From Verrucomicrobiota bacterium (GTDB lineage: Bacteria; Verrucomicrobiota; Kiritimatiellia; UBA8416; JABMPJ01), in the NCBI GenBank assembly GCA_018648805.1, contig JABGQM010000004.1:1-64000 (forward strand): a DNA stretch of 64,000 nucleotides, in the 5' to 3' direction. How positions within the stretch are numbered: position 1 is the first letter of the stretch; each line of letters starts with the position of its first letter. The position numbers and the translations under genes are program-made. This document shows, piece after piece, positions 1-8,462 of the stretch. The notes under the pieces are model-generated. The model did not search any database. It was not told the DNA's origin and was given only the letters and a program-made list of their open reading frames with translations.

Positions 1-6
1 TCAAAT

Positions 7-100
7 TGGCGGAGAGGGCGGGATTTGAACCCGCGGTACACCTTTGAGGGCGTACAATGGATTAGCAATCCACCGCTTTCGACCACTCAGCCACCTCTCC
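7..100 (-). tRNA. tRNA-Ser (anticodon GCU)
   Basis: Read on the minus strand, the acceptor arm GGAGAGG pairs with CCTCTCC, followed by discriminator G and an encoded CCA (plus positions 7-9). The anticodon loop TTGCTAA gives anticodon GCU, which reads AGC/AGU serine codons. The long variable arm between the anticodon and T arms is the class II hallmark of tRNA-Ser, and the T loop has the usual GGTTCAAATCC pattern. No other tRNA lies beside it. Confidence 0.95.
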
Positions 101-431
101 TAAATCGGAGGGGTACGGTACGCCATGCATGGGCGTTCTCGCAAGCGAAATCCACGCGTTGCCCCGGAAGTGAACCCAGAATGAATATCCTTGCCTCGGT
201 TGCCGCTTTGAAGGCAACGTGATGTCCGATTGTCGATTAACGGTTTAACGGCAAGATTGGGGAAACGGATGACCTCCACGGGATCGGCCATACAAGCGCT
301 GGAATACAAGCCCGGCTTTGGAAAGACTCGCGCAAGCTCTTCTTCCATGTGGCGCCCGAGGTGCTCGCCGAGTTGCCGTGGAAGTGAGTACGATTAGCTC
401 CTGAGTTCTACATTATTTGAGTAGATGAGCC
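101..431. other. Intergenic stretch with a possible gene-tail remnant
   Basis: No convincing complete gene is present between the tRNA and the radical SAM gene. In the plus frame ending at the stop at 385-387, codons from 241 onward give a protein-like tail (ending with the residues VAPEVLAELPWK), but a stop at 238-240 cuts it off and no start codon or ribosome site precedes it. It may be the remnant of a decayed gene. I could not identify a family. No riboswitch-like fold, such as a B12 box, was recognised. Confidence 0.3.
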
Positions 432-1856
432 ATGAAGATCCTGTTCATAGCGGCGAAGATGCACACGATCGAACCGTATGGCATCATGTGTCTGTCGCCC
501 CATCTGAAGGCGGCCGGACACTCCGTGCGTCTGTATGAGGCCGAAGATTCTGCGCTTGTTGACAAGGTTGCTGAATACGAACCGCAGGTGATCGCTTACA
601 GCGTGTGTACGGGGTCAGATCGATACTACATTGCTCTGAACCGATACCTGAAGCAGCACCTCACGTTCGTTTCAGTGTTTGGCGGGCCCCATCCGACCTT
701 CTTTCCGGAAATGATACATGAGGCCGGTGTAGATGCCATCTGTCGAGGGGAAGGGGACCACGCATTCACAGATTTCTGCAACGCTCTCGAGAGCAGCGGG
801 TACCTCGTCCCCGTGGCAAACTTCGCGATCAAGCAGAAGGGCCAGGTTGAACGCTGCCCCCCTCGTCCTCTGATCGAGAATCTTGATGCCCTGCCGTTTC
901 CTGACCGGGACCTCTACTATACGTTCTCGCCTGAGGTCTCCGCGCACCGCGTGCGCTCCTTTCTCGCCGCCAGAGGCTGCCCCTTCAAATGTTCGTACTG
1001 CTTCAATCCATCCATGGACGCCCTCTACGAAGGGACGTGGCACAGCCCACGTATTCGATCCGTTGGAAGCCTGGTTGACGAAATTGAGGGAGTGGCCAAG
1101 AAACATGCTACAGAGTTCGTTGCATTCAGAGAGAGCATCTTTCCTCTGAAGCTGGCATGGCTTGAGGAGTTTGCCCGGGAGTATCCGGCGCGGGTGGGCG
1201 TGCCCTTCTACTGTCACCTTCGACTTGATCTTTTGAACAAAGAAAACGTCGCCCTCCTTGCCAAGGCGGGTTGCCACAGTGTCAACGTCGGCATTGAGAC
1301 CGGCAATGAAGAGATTCGCAGGACGCTACTTGGCCGCAACATGACGAACGAGACGATGATCAATGCCTGCCGTCTGCTCAGACAGCACGGCATCAAGATT
1401 CTGGCCAACAACATGCTGGGTCTGCCTGGCGGAACTCTAGAGAACGATATCGAGACGTTAAAGCTTAACCAGCGATGCAAACCCGACTACGCGCTTGCCA
1501 TGTTGTGGCAACCCTATCCCGGCACGGGCCTTGCCAAGTACGCGATCGCGAACGGGCACTACAAAGGGGATGGCACTGATCTCGATTTTACGTATTATGA
1601 TCATTCACATCTCGAATTTAGGAGTGCCAAGGAGAAGAGAAGAATTGAAAACCTGCAGAAGCTATTTGCACCAGCCGTTGCGCTCCCGTCGTTGACGCCA
1701 CTCGTGAAGCTTATGACGCACCTGCCTTCCAATCCCATCTTCAAGGCGATATTCGGGACGATGTATCTGATCGTTCACCAAACAGACATTTTCCCACACA
1801 AGATGACCCTATCGGAGTGGGGCTTGAATCTACGTCACATTGCGAAGGAGGCCTGA
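432..1856 (+). CDS. B12-binding-type radical SAM protein
   Basis: A 474-residue protein. Residues 1-140 form a Rossmann-like cobalamin-binding-type domain (MKILFIAAKM start, FGGPHPTF near residue 84) without the base-off DxHxxG histidine motif. The radical SAM core follows, with the 4Fe-4S motif C183-x3-C187-x2-C190 in RGCPFKCSYC. The layout is that of the BchE/P-methylase-like class B radical SAM family, whose members methylate or rearrange unactivated carbon or phosphorus centres; the substrate here is unknown. It is translationally close to the lipoprotein gene that begins 2 bases after its stop. It lies outside the large radical SAM operon starting near 6600 and is more divergent from those paralogues than they are from each other. 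Confidence 0.88.
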   Translation: MKILFIAAKMHTIEPYGIMCLSPHLKAAGHSVRLYEAEDSALVDKVAEYEPQVIAYSVCTGSDRYYIALNRYLKQHLTFVSVFGGPHPTFFPEMIHEAGVDAICRGEGDHAFTDFCNALESSGYLVPVANFAIKQKGQVERCPPRPLIENLDALPFPDRDLYYTFSPEVSAHRVRSFLAARGCPFKCSYCFNPSMDALYEGTWHSPRIRSVGSLVDEIEGVAKKHATEFVAFRESIFPLKLAWLEEFAREYPARVGVPFYCHLRLDLLNKENVALLAKAGCHSVNVGIETGNEEIRRTLLGRNMTNETMINACRLLRQHGIKILANNMLGLPGGTLENDIETLKLNQRCKPDYALAMLWQPYPGTGLAKYAIANGHYKGDGTDLDFTYYDHSHLEFRSAKEKRRIENLQKLFAPAVALPSLTPLVKLMTHLPSNPIFKAIFGTMYLIVHQTDIFPHKMTLSEWGLNLRHIAKEA

Positions 1857-1858
1857 AG

Positions 1859-2053
1859 ATGAGAAAGTTGAAATGCGTAGTGTCGATCCTGATTGGATCA
1901 CTGCTCGGACTTGTTGCGTCATGCTCAACAAGACCGAAGCCGCCGCCCGAACCCGAACCACCCGCGGACAAAGAGGTGACTAGCGCGGAGGAGACTCCTG
2001 AGCCACCCAAGAAGCAAGAGGAGCTGCCGGTTAGAAGACCGATGCTCGAGTGA
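1859..2053 (+). CDS. Small proline-rich lipoprotein
   Basis: A 64-residue protein. The ATG at 1859 follows GAAGGAGG with good spacing and sits 2 bases past the upstream stop. It has a basic N-terminus, a hydrophobic stretch (IGSLLGLVAS) and a lipobox VASC, predicting signal peptidase II cleavage and lipid attachment. The rest is low complexity, rich in Pro, Glu and Lys, and probably unstructured. No family recognised. Tight coupling to the radical SAM gene suggests co-transcription, which may or may not mean a shared role. Confidence 0.7.
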   Translation: MRKLKCVVSILIGSLLGLVASCSTRPKPPPEPEPPADKEVTSAEETPEPPKKQEELPVRRPMLE

Positions 2054-2142
2054 GCGAATGGGACTGACGTATTTGCCCAACAAGACAGGGATTAGTTTCG
2101 AATGGCACTTGGATAAGGTGTTGTCTCGTGAAATTGAACACC

Positions 2143-2262
2143 CAATATCCAACAAGGAATATCCAACTCCCAAGTGCGTGCGACTGGCGAATGTCTTGTC
2201 CAATGGCACTCCATTCGCTTCCAACGCTCACTTGGACATTGGATATTCCTTGTTGGCTGTTG
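2143..2262. repeat. Inverted-repeat (fold-back) intergenic element
   Basis: The left arm (2143-2176) and the right arm (2229-2262) are reverse complements over about 34 bases with few mismatches, sharing the core CAACAAGGAATATCCAA. The arms enclose about 52 bases. A second pair of short copies, AATGGCACT at 2101 and 2202, lies around the left arm. The shape suits a REP/MITE-like dispersed element. The rest of the 357-base gap between 2054 and 2410 shows no gene. Confidence 0.7.
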
Positions 2263-2410
2263 GACATTGAAATGAGGTAAGCTCTGCTTATCTCATTGCC
2301 ATTCAGGACTAGTTCCGATTCGAGCTTGCGAGTGGTCGGCGCCACTATTGCCGCCAGGCTGCGGCAACGTGTGAGCGTGAACGTGTACGAGGAAGATTAG
2401 GAAACCAAGC

Positions 2411-4999
2411 ATGTATGGATCTCTCAGGAGCGGTCGTGTGCTCGTCGTGATGGCACTGGCACTGTTGGTGTGCGGAGTCGGCACGGCTGCGACGGCTGAA
2501 CCGGACCCGTTGGGCTTCCGCGAGTTGACCGCCTTCAAAGGCTGGGCTATCGCCGAGCATACGCAGGAGACCGCGGCCGATGCGGTCGTGTTCTATAAGA
2601 ATCTTGATATACGTATCGTGCTTGATCCAAGTCAGAGTATCGAATCAAAGCAGATGAGTGCCCCGCCCGGGTGCAGCGCTGTTTATGAGCTCCGCAGGCA
2701 AGGTGACATACTCCTCGCCTTGGCCGGCAGCGACTCGGGCCGGATTTTGGCTTGGCGCAGTATCAAGACGGCCGGCGCGAAGTGGGTCGTCAGCCCGCCA
2801 TTCACCCCGATCAAGTCCAGCCCCGCCAGTCTGGCTATTGACCCCCAGGGACGCATGGTCACGGGTGGCCGTCGCAGTGGGGATATCTTCTATCAGAAGG
2901 AACCAGGCGGACCGGTGCAGGCCTTCACGTTCCCGCTGCGCGGGCAGGGAAAGAGCATCAACCGCGTTCAGACCATTGTCGGACCGGGCGGCATCATCTG
3001 GCTCTTCGAAGCTCTGATCGGCGGCGCCACGAACTACAAGGGGCTTGAAGGCGCGTTGCGCTTCAAGGACGGCGCCATCACGCATCACAAGCTGGGCATA
3101 AACGCGCACGTGGCGACCGCTGTCCCGGTATCGGCTGAGACGATCTTTGTCGGTGTCTATGCCAAGCCGGGGCTATTCATGGATGCGCGCAACGGAACGG
3201 TCAAGGGTGAGGGCCCATTCGATCTATCGGCCTTCCGGGATCATGCCGTCTCGAGGTGGAGTCGCGCGAAAGACGGCACCCTTTGGATGGTGACGTTCTC
3301 TCATTACTACTCGGCACAGAACAAAGAGGAGAAGGCGCGCAATCTCTTTGGCCAGGTGTGGAAATGGGACGGAAAGGAGCTGACGCTCGTCAAGGATGGT
3401 TACGACCGCAAGAAAGCGTTCACCGCCAAGGCAAATCCCGTCGTGGGTCTATCGGAAGACCGGGTTCTGGCCGGCTGTTCATCCGGTGGACTGTTCTACG
3501 CGGACAAGACCACGTCAGAATGGGTTGACTGGCGACACGGTCTGCCTGCTGACGACGTATTCCATATCCACTCAGGCGACGCGTTCATTCTCCTGACAGA
3601 TTCTCAGAAGCGGCATTTCATTGCGACGACCTCTGACCCGTCGAAGATTCCCGCCACGACAGATGCCAGCTTGCCACTCTTGCGGACGGTCGCCGACATT
3701 GAGACTGATGCGAACGGCCGGGCTTGGACCATCCTGCCCGGCCAGCCTGCGACTCTGGCTATGTGGGGCACAGACCAGTGGCAGAAGGTTGCGCCGGTCC
3801 CCCACACACCAGACGAGATATGGGGCTTTGCGTTTGACTCCAAGAACCGTCCATGGATCTACGGGAATCACCGTACGCCGAAGGTCTGGGTCCTGGATGG
3901 CGACACGTGGACGACCTATGAGACCAAGTCACAGGCGTACCAGAAGGAATCAGAGAACCACGATTGGCAACTCGGAATCAATTTCATGCAGAGTTATGCG
4001 CGCAGCAAGCCGCTGATCGTGAAGAAGGGCGAGATCTGGCACATTTGCGAGTGGGCACGGATCCACATTCTGCGCAATGGCACGTGGTGGTCAGGCTATC
4101 ATGAGAAATGCGGGAACGGAGGGTCGTGGGGAGCGGCGCCTTACAGGGGGTCGGATGGAGAGGGCCGGGTTGTCCAGGGCAACAAGGTGATGCGTTTCAC
4201 GGGGGATGATCTCACGGCGGTGCAGGAGGAGATCCAGAAGCCAAAGCCGCAGCAGTTGACGACTGAGTGCGGGAAGCGGCCGGAGCTTGCGGGTGTGCCG
4301 CTTAAGTGCGCAGTCAGGGATGTGGGGAGTGGCATCACGTGGGCGGCTGCCACTGGCGCACGGCTATTCGGGATCAAGGGGGAGACCGTGAAGGAGTATT
4401 CACTGGCCCACTCACCGGCGGTGTCACGCTCGATTTCGAGGATTGTCGCTGCCAGCGGCGGCACGGTCTTTCTCCGTGTCGGTGGTACGCATCCGACGCG
4501 TGACTGGATCGCGTTCTCACCCGACATACCACGCATTACTTTCAGCGCGACGGCAAAAGGCGGGCCAAACCAGATCGAGGTCACACTTTCTGACCTCAGC
4601 ATCCCGCGTGATAAGCTGTCGATCCGCGTGCGCGTGGATTCGGGACCATGGCAGGATACAACGCGCCTGGCTCCGGTGCGGGAGGGCGACCACATCGTCC
4701 AGATCGCTTGTGAGCTTAAGGACGGCCTCTCCTCTTGCGTGCCGCTATCGAAGCAGGCCACTGTCACAGGTGACCTGGACAGCGCGCTGGGAGCACTCGT
4801 CCAAAAGCTCGGCGCCCGCACCTATAAAGATCGGAAGCAGGCCATCCGTGACCTGCTTGCCGCAGGCGCTGTGGCCATCCCCTACCTGGAAAGGGCCGCG
4901 ACCGATGCCGACCCCGAGATAGGCACCAACGCTCAAGAGATTCTTGAGCGTCTGCAGAAGCAAGACAAGCGCAGTGGTGGAGCTCAAGGCGGCCTCTAG
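2411..4999 (+). CDS. Large secreted protein, propeller-like with C-terminal HEAT-like repeat
   Basis: An 862-residue protein with a clear signal peptide (hydrophobic VLVVMALALLVCGVGTAATA, cleavage near residue 30). The long middle has many short Gly/Trp-rich strands with phrases such as GRAWTILPG, NRPWIYGN and GTLWMVT, spaced like blades of a beta-propeller of the two-component-regulator type. The last 60 residues (about 800-855) are helical and resemble one or two HEAT repeats, with a stretch like AIPYLERAATDADPEI. It is probably periplasmic or surface exposed. No enzyme motif was seen, and the role is unknown. The gene stands alone, separated by 178 bases from the channel gene. Confidence 0.75.
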   Translation: MYGSLRSGRVLVVMALALLVCGVGTAATAEPDPLGFRELTAFKGWAIAEHTQETAADAVVFYKNLDIRIVLDPSQSIESKQMSAPPGCSAVYELRRQGDILLALAGSDSGRILAWRSIKTAGAKWVVSPPFTPIKSSPASLAIDPQGRMVTGGRRSGDIFYQKEPGGPVQAFTFPLRGQGKSINRVQTIVGPGGIIWLFEALIGGATNYKGLEGALRFKDGAITHHKLGINAHVATAVPVSAETIFVGVYAKPGLFMDARNGTVKGEGPFDLSAFRDHAVSRWSRAKDGTLWMVTFSHYYSAQNKEEKARNLFGQVWKWDGKELTLVKDGYDRKKAFTAKANPVVGLSEDRVLAGCSSGGLFYADKTTSEWVDWRHGLPADDVFHIHSGDAFILLTDSQKRHFIATTSDPSKIPATTDASLPLLRTVADIETDANGRAWTILPGQPATLAMWGTDQWQKVAPVPHTPDEIWGFAFDSKNRPWIYGNHRTPKVWVLDGDTWTTYETKSQAYQKESENHDWQLGINFMQSYARSKPLIVKKGEIWHICEWARIHILRNGTWWSGYHEKCGNGGSWGAAPYRGSDGEGRVVQGNKVMRFTGDDLTAVQEEIQKPKPQQLTTECGKRPELAGVPLKCAVRDVGSGITWAAATGARLFGIKGETVKEYSLAHSPAVSRSISRIVAASGGTVFLRVGGTHPTRDWIAFSPDIPRITFSATAKGGPNQIEVTLSDLSIPRDKLSIRVRVDSGPWQDTTRLAPVREGDHIVQIACELKDGLSSCVPLSKQATVTGDLDSALGALVQKLGARTYKDRKQAIRDLLAAGAVAIPYLERAATDADPEIGTNAQEILERLQKQDKRSGGAQGGL

Positions 5000-5177
5000 A
5001 GGCAGAGCGGGCCGCAGTAAGATCGGGATGAGCCGTCATTCCGTCATTCTGCGCCAAGTTACATCTGGATAGAAAATAGTGTGGGACCTATGATGCCCGG
5101 CAAGTTCATCGGTCAATAGGCCGGGACAGCCAGATAGAACAGACGACAGTATCAAGCACACACGATCAGGAGAAAGA

Positions 5178-6440
5178 ATGGCAACCAACATCACCCATGG
5201 CGTAGTGACACTGGACCCGGGAACCACACTAACGACAGGTGCCGCCGCCGGAGGAAGTCTTCTGGCCATGATACTGTCCTTGATCGCTATCGCGGTAGGC
5301 GCCATCGTGGCGGACGCCATTGCCAAACGTGTCCTGCTGAAGCTCGTCCGCCGGTGGGCTAAGCACACGAAAGGAACGTGGGATGATATTCTCGTCCGGC
5401 AAGGTGTCTTCACGCGACTGGCCCATTTGGCACCGGCGCTTGTGCTCCACCTTGGGCTGCCATTCGCGATTGGCCTTAAGCCGGAAGTTGTCGCATTCCT
5501 ACAGGTCGCGATCAGGCTCTACATCCTGGTGGTAGGGGCCACGGCCGTATCGGCCACACTCGCCGCCACGGCACTCATCTGGCAGAAGCGTTCCGGCTAC
5601 GAGCACGTCCCGGTCCGGGGTTTCGTTCAGGTTTTACAGATCCTGGTATTCTCGGCAACCACCATCACCTGCCTGTCACTGCTGCTGGATCGGTCGCCCA
5701 CGGTCTTTCTCAGCGGTCTGGGGGCGTTGACCGCCGTACTCATGCTCATCTTTAAGGACGCGATTCTCGGTCTCGTCGCGGGCATCCAGATCGCGGCCAA
5801 CCGCATGCTCCACATCGGCGACTGGCTCGAGATGCCGAAATATGGAGCCGACGGCGATGTGATCGATATCTCGCTCACGACCGTCAAAGTGCAGAACTGG
5901 GACAAGACCATCACCACTGTCCCCACCTACGCGCTGATCTCCGATTCGTTCAAGAACTGGCGGGGCATGTCAGAGAGTGGTGGGCGCCGCATCAAGCGTG
6001 CCGTCTATATTGACATGACCAGCATTGGATTTCTTGCAGAGGATGCCATTCAGAAATTCAGGAAGATTGAACGCCTCAAGCCCTACATCGAGCAGAAGCT
6101 GGGCGAGGTCGCGGACCACAACAAGACCCTCGCTGTGGATGAGTCCAGTCCCATCAATGGACGGCGACTCACCAACATCGGCACCTTCCGCGCGTATCTG
6201 GTTGCCTATCTGAAACAGCATCCACTGATCAATAAGGAGATGACCTTCCTGATCCGGCAATTGGCCCCCACGGAGCGAGGACTGCCCATCGAGATCTATG
6301 TCTTCAGCAGCGACCAGGTCTGGGCCAACTACGAAGCCATCCAGGGGGATATCTTTGATCACGTCCTCGCCGCGATCCCCGAGTTTGGCCTACGCGTCTT
6401 CCAGAACCCGACGGGCGCCGATTTCAGCAAGCTGGGCTAG
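5178..6440 (+). CDS. ybdG: Mechanosensitive ion channel, YbdG (MscM) type
   Basis: A 420-residue membrane protein with several N-terminal transmembrane helices and an MscS pore/beta domain. It agrees strongly with E. coli YbdG in both length (415) and signature stretches: SGLGALTAVLMLIFKD, ILGLVAGIQIAANRML, GDWLEMPKYGADGDVIDI and SDSFKNW. The C-terminal end (FGLRVFQNPTGADF) also matches. YbdG is a small-conductance osmotic-shock channel of the inner membrane. The start ATG at 5178 follows AGGAGAAAGA. The high similarity to a gammaproteobacterial protein suggests lateral spread of this family, but this is inference. Confidence 0.93.
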   Translation: MATNITHGVVTLDPGTTLTTGAAAGGSLLAMILSLIAIAVGAIVADAIAKRVLLKLVRRWAKHTKGTWDDILVRQGVFTRLAHLAPALVLHLGLPFAIGLKPEVVAFLQVAIRLYILVVGATAVSATLAATALIWQKRSGYEHVPVRGFVQVLQILVFSATTITCLSLLLDRSPTVFLSGLGALTAVLMLIFKDAILGLVAGIQIAANRMLHIGDWLEMPKYGADGDVIDISLTTVKVQNWDKTITTVPTYALISDSFKNWRGMSESGGRRIKRAVYIDMTSIGFLAEDAIQKFRKIERLKPYIEQKLGEVADHNKTLAVDESSPINGRRLTNIGTFRAYLVAYLKQHPLINKEMTFLIRQLAPTERGLPIEIYVFSSDQVWANYEAIQGDIFDHVLAAIPEFGLRVFQNPTGADFSKLG

Positions 6441-6561
6441 GCAACCGCCCGGCCCCCGGGCGTCTGCGAAGGCCGGGGCGGAGCTGTCGGACGTGCTCCG
6501 CTTCCAGGTCTCTTGCCCTATGCCCCTCTGGCCCCCCGAATTTCTTCTTGCATCCCAGATA

Positions 6562-6597
6562 GTTTAGGGCTAAACCAGAAATAGTTAAGGACTGAAC
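6562..6597 (+). promoter_or_regulatory. Double palindromic operator for the MarR regulator
   Basis: Two related palindromes lie directly in front of the regulator gene. The first is GTTTAG-GG-CTAAAC (6562-6575, perfect 6-base arms). The second is GTTAAG-GA-CTGAAC (6584-6597, one mismatch). Their centres are 22 bases apart, two helical turns, so two dimers could bind the same DNA face. Site size and AT-rich half-sites fit MarR-family operators. Autoregulation and control of the downstream operon are inferred. Confidence 0.72.
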
Positions 6598-6675
6598 TAA
6601 GTGGATAGAGACACACAACATGCGCGCGGGGCGGGGGGGCGGTTCGATGGAACGGCCGGTATCGGGGAGACGACT

Positions 6676-7128
6676 GTGCTGCAGATACTGCGGGTCGCGG
6701 ACCTGCTGACGCGGGTCGGGGACAGCACGGTGTTCCATAAGGAACTGACCCAGGCGCAGTTCAATGTGCTGATGATTCTCAAGCGGCATGGGGAGGGGGG
6801 CATGTCCCAGAAGGACATCCTTGCAAAGCTGGTATGCTCGAAGGGGAACGTCTCCATTCACACGGCCAACCTGACCCGCATGGGCTATATCCGGAAGAAG
6901 ATTTCACAGACGGATAGCCGGGTGAACGTGATCACGCTGACGGCGAAGGGGAGGCGCGTCCTGGCGCACTTGGAACCAAGATACTTGCAGCAGCTCAATG
7001 ATGTCACCCGTGACCTGCCGCGTGAGCAGGCGGAAAGGGTGGTCGAACTGCTTGCCCATCTTGAAGAGAAATGCCACGCCGCGCTTGGCGGCATGGAGAG
7101 TGCGCAACCGGAGGCGGGCAAACCATGA
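6676..7128 (+). CDS. MarR-family transcriptional regulator
   Basis: About 150 residues with a winged helix-turn-helix: TQAQFNVLMILKRHGEG, then SQKDILAKLVCSKGNVSIHT as the recognition helix, then a wing with TDSRVNVITLTAKGRRVL. A GTG at 6676 has a strong GGGGAG six bases upstream, so I prefer it. The frame is open to an earlier GTG at 6601 (175 residues), but that codon abuts the operator and lacks a ribosome site. Its stop overlaps the ATG of the next gene (ATGA), so it leads the long radical SAM operon. MarR proteins usually respond to small, often phenolic or oxidising, ligands; the ligand here may be the operon's product or precursor. Confidence 0.88.
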   Translation: MLQILRVADLLTRVGDSTVFHKELTQAQFNVLMILKRHGEGGMSQKDILAKLVCSKGNVSIHTANLTRMGYIRKKISQTDSRVNVITLTAKGRRVLAHLEPRYLQQLNDVTRDLPREQAERVVELLAHLEEKCHAALGGMESAQPEAGKP

Positions 7129-8462
7129 GCCGCGAAGCAACGACAGTGAAGATGCTGTTGGTCATGCCGGACGCCACCATCCATCGTCTGACGCTCGGAT
7201 CCTTCAGGATGTCCTTCCGCGAAGCCCCATTGACGTTGACGACGCTTGCGGCTCTAGTACCACCAGAGTTGGACATGGATATCACGGTGGTCGACGAGAG
7301 CGTCGATGTCATCCCCCATGCCAAACCGTTTGATCTTGTCGGGATAAGCTGCCTGACCGGTACCGCGCCGCGTGCCTACGCCATTGCAGATCGATTCCGT
7401 CGCGAGGGCGTTACGGTCGTCCTTGGCGGGATTCATGTCTCCTTGCGTCCCGAGGAGGCCGCTGCGCATGCGGATGCCATCGTTATTGGATTCGCAGAGC
7501 GGGCCTGGCCGCAGCTCCTTCGCGATTTCAGGTTGGGTTGCCTGCAACCGACCTATCAGCAGGAAGCGGTACCCCTGGCGAATCTTCCTGACCCGCGTCG
7601 GGATCTGCAGCGTCGCTTTGGCTACACTATGCCGCAAACGGTGTTCGCTACACGAGGGTGTCACCAGCGCTGTTCTTTTTGCGCGGTGCCGGCGGTGCCG
7701 TTCGGGTGGCATACCCGTCCCGTGGGCGATGTGATCGATGAGATACGGCGTCTGCCCCGCAAGCGCTTCGCTTTCAACGATGTAAATCTGGTATCGGATC
7801 GGGAATACGCGATGGAACTTTTCACCGCGCTCACTCCGTTGCGAAGAAAGTGGGGTGGGTTGGCGCCGGTGGCTCTGGCTGATGATGCGGAGCTGTTGGA
7901 CGCCATGTGCCGCAGTGGGTGTCAGTATGTGCTCCTCGGCTTCGAGTCGGTTCGGCAGTCATCGCTGGGACAAATCCAGAAAAGCTTTAACCGGGCCCAT
8001 GATTACAGCCGCGCGATGCAGGCCTTCCATGAGCGTGGCATGGTCGTGCAGGGCTGCTTCATCTTTGGCATGGATGATGATGGGAAGGGCGTTTTTGCCG
8101 AAACGGTGGCCGCGATACGCGACCTCCGTATCGACATTCCCCGGTTTGCCATCTACACGCCCTATCCGGGCACGCAGGCATTCGCGACGCTCAGCGACCA
8201 GAATCGTATCCTGCATGAGCAGTGGGAACACTATGATACGCAGCATGTTGTCTTTCAGCCGGCCCAGATGAGCCCGGCCGAACTGTTGCAGGGGTTCCAC
8301 TGGGCCTATCGGAAGACCTTCACCGGCCGATCGCTCATTCAGCGCACGCTCTCATCGCCGCATCCCGTGATCAGTCTACTGGGTAACACGGCCTACCGCC
8401 TGTATATTCGCAGGCTCTGCGCTGGCGGCCCGTCACGCCACGCCGGAGGGAGCACCCGATGA
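7125..8462 (+). CDS. B12-binding-type radical SAM enzyme (operon copy 1, group B)
   Basis: A 445-residue protein. Residues 10-150 form a cobalamin-binding-type domain (LVPPELDMDITVVDES, then LGGIHVSLRPEEA near 100), lacking DxHxxG. The radical SAM motif is C179-x3-C183-x2-C186 in RGCHQRCSFC, and GFES lies deeper in the barrel. It ends in a C-terminal helical region containing YTPYPGTQAF. The ATG overlaps the regulator's stop. It is most similar within this window to the last gene of the operon (21267-22667): both share LVPPEL, GTAxRAY and the same spacing. Likely chemistry is radical methylation or carbon-skeleton modification of a small molecule; the substrate is unknown. Confidence 0.88.
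   Translation: MSREATTVKMLLVMPDATIHRLTLGSFRMSFREAPLTLTTLAALVPPELDMDITVVDESVDVIPHAKPFDLVGISCLTGTAPRAYAIADRFRREGVTVVLGGIHVSLRPEEAAAHADAIVIGFAERAWPQLLRDFRLGCLQPTYQQEAVPLANLPDPRRDLQRRFGYTMPQTVFATRGCHQRCSFCAVPAVPFGWHTRPVGDVIDEIRRLPRKRFAFNDVNLVSDREYAMELFTALTPLRRKWGGLAPVALADDAELLDAMCRSGCQYVLLGFESVRQSSLGQIQKSFNRAHDYSRAMQAFHERGMVVQGCFIFGMDDDGKGVFAETVAAIRDLRIDIPRFAIYTPYPGTQAFATLSDQNRILHEQWEHYDTQHVVFQPAQMSPAELLQGFHWAYRKTFTGRSLIQRTLSSPHPVISLLGNTAYRLYIRRLCAGGPSRHAGGSTR

Noticed and set aside
101..431. Possible cobalamin riboswitch ahead of the first radical SAM gene
   Set aside because: No B12 box or suitable fold could be recognised by eye.
6441..6500. GC-rich palindromic stretch as a terminator after the channel gene
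   Set aside because: There is no clear stem with a following T-tract.
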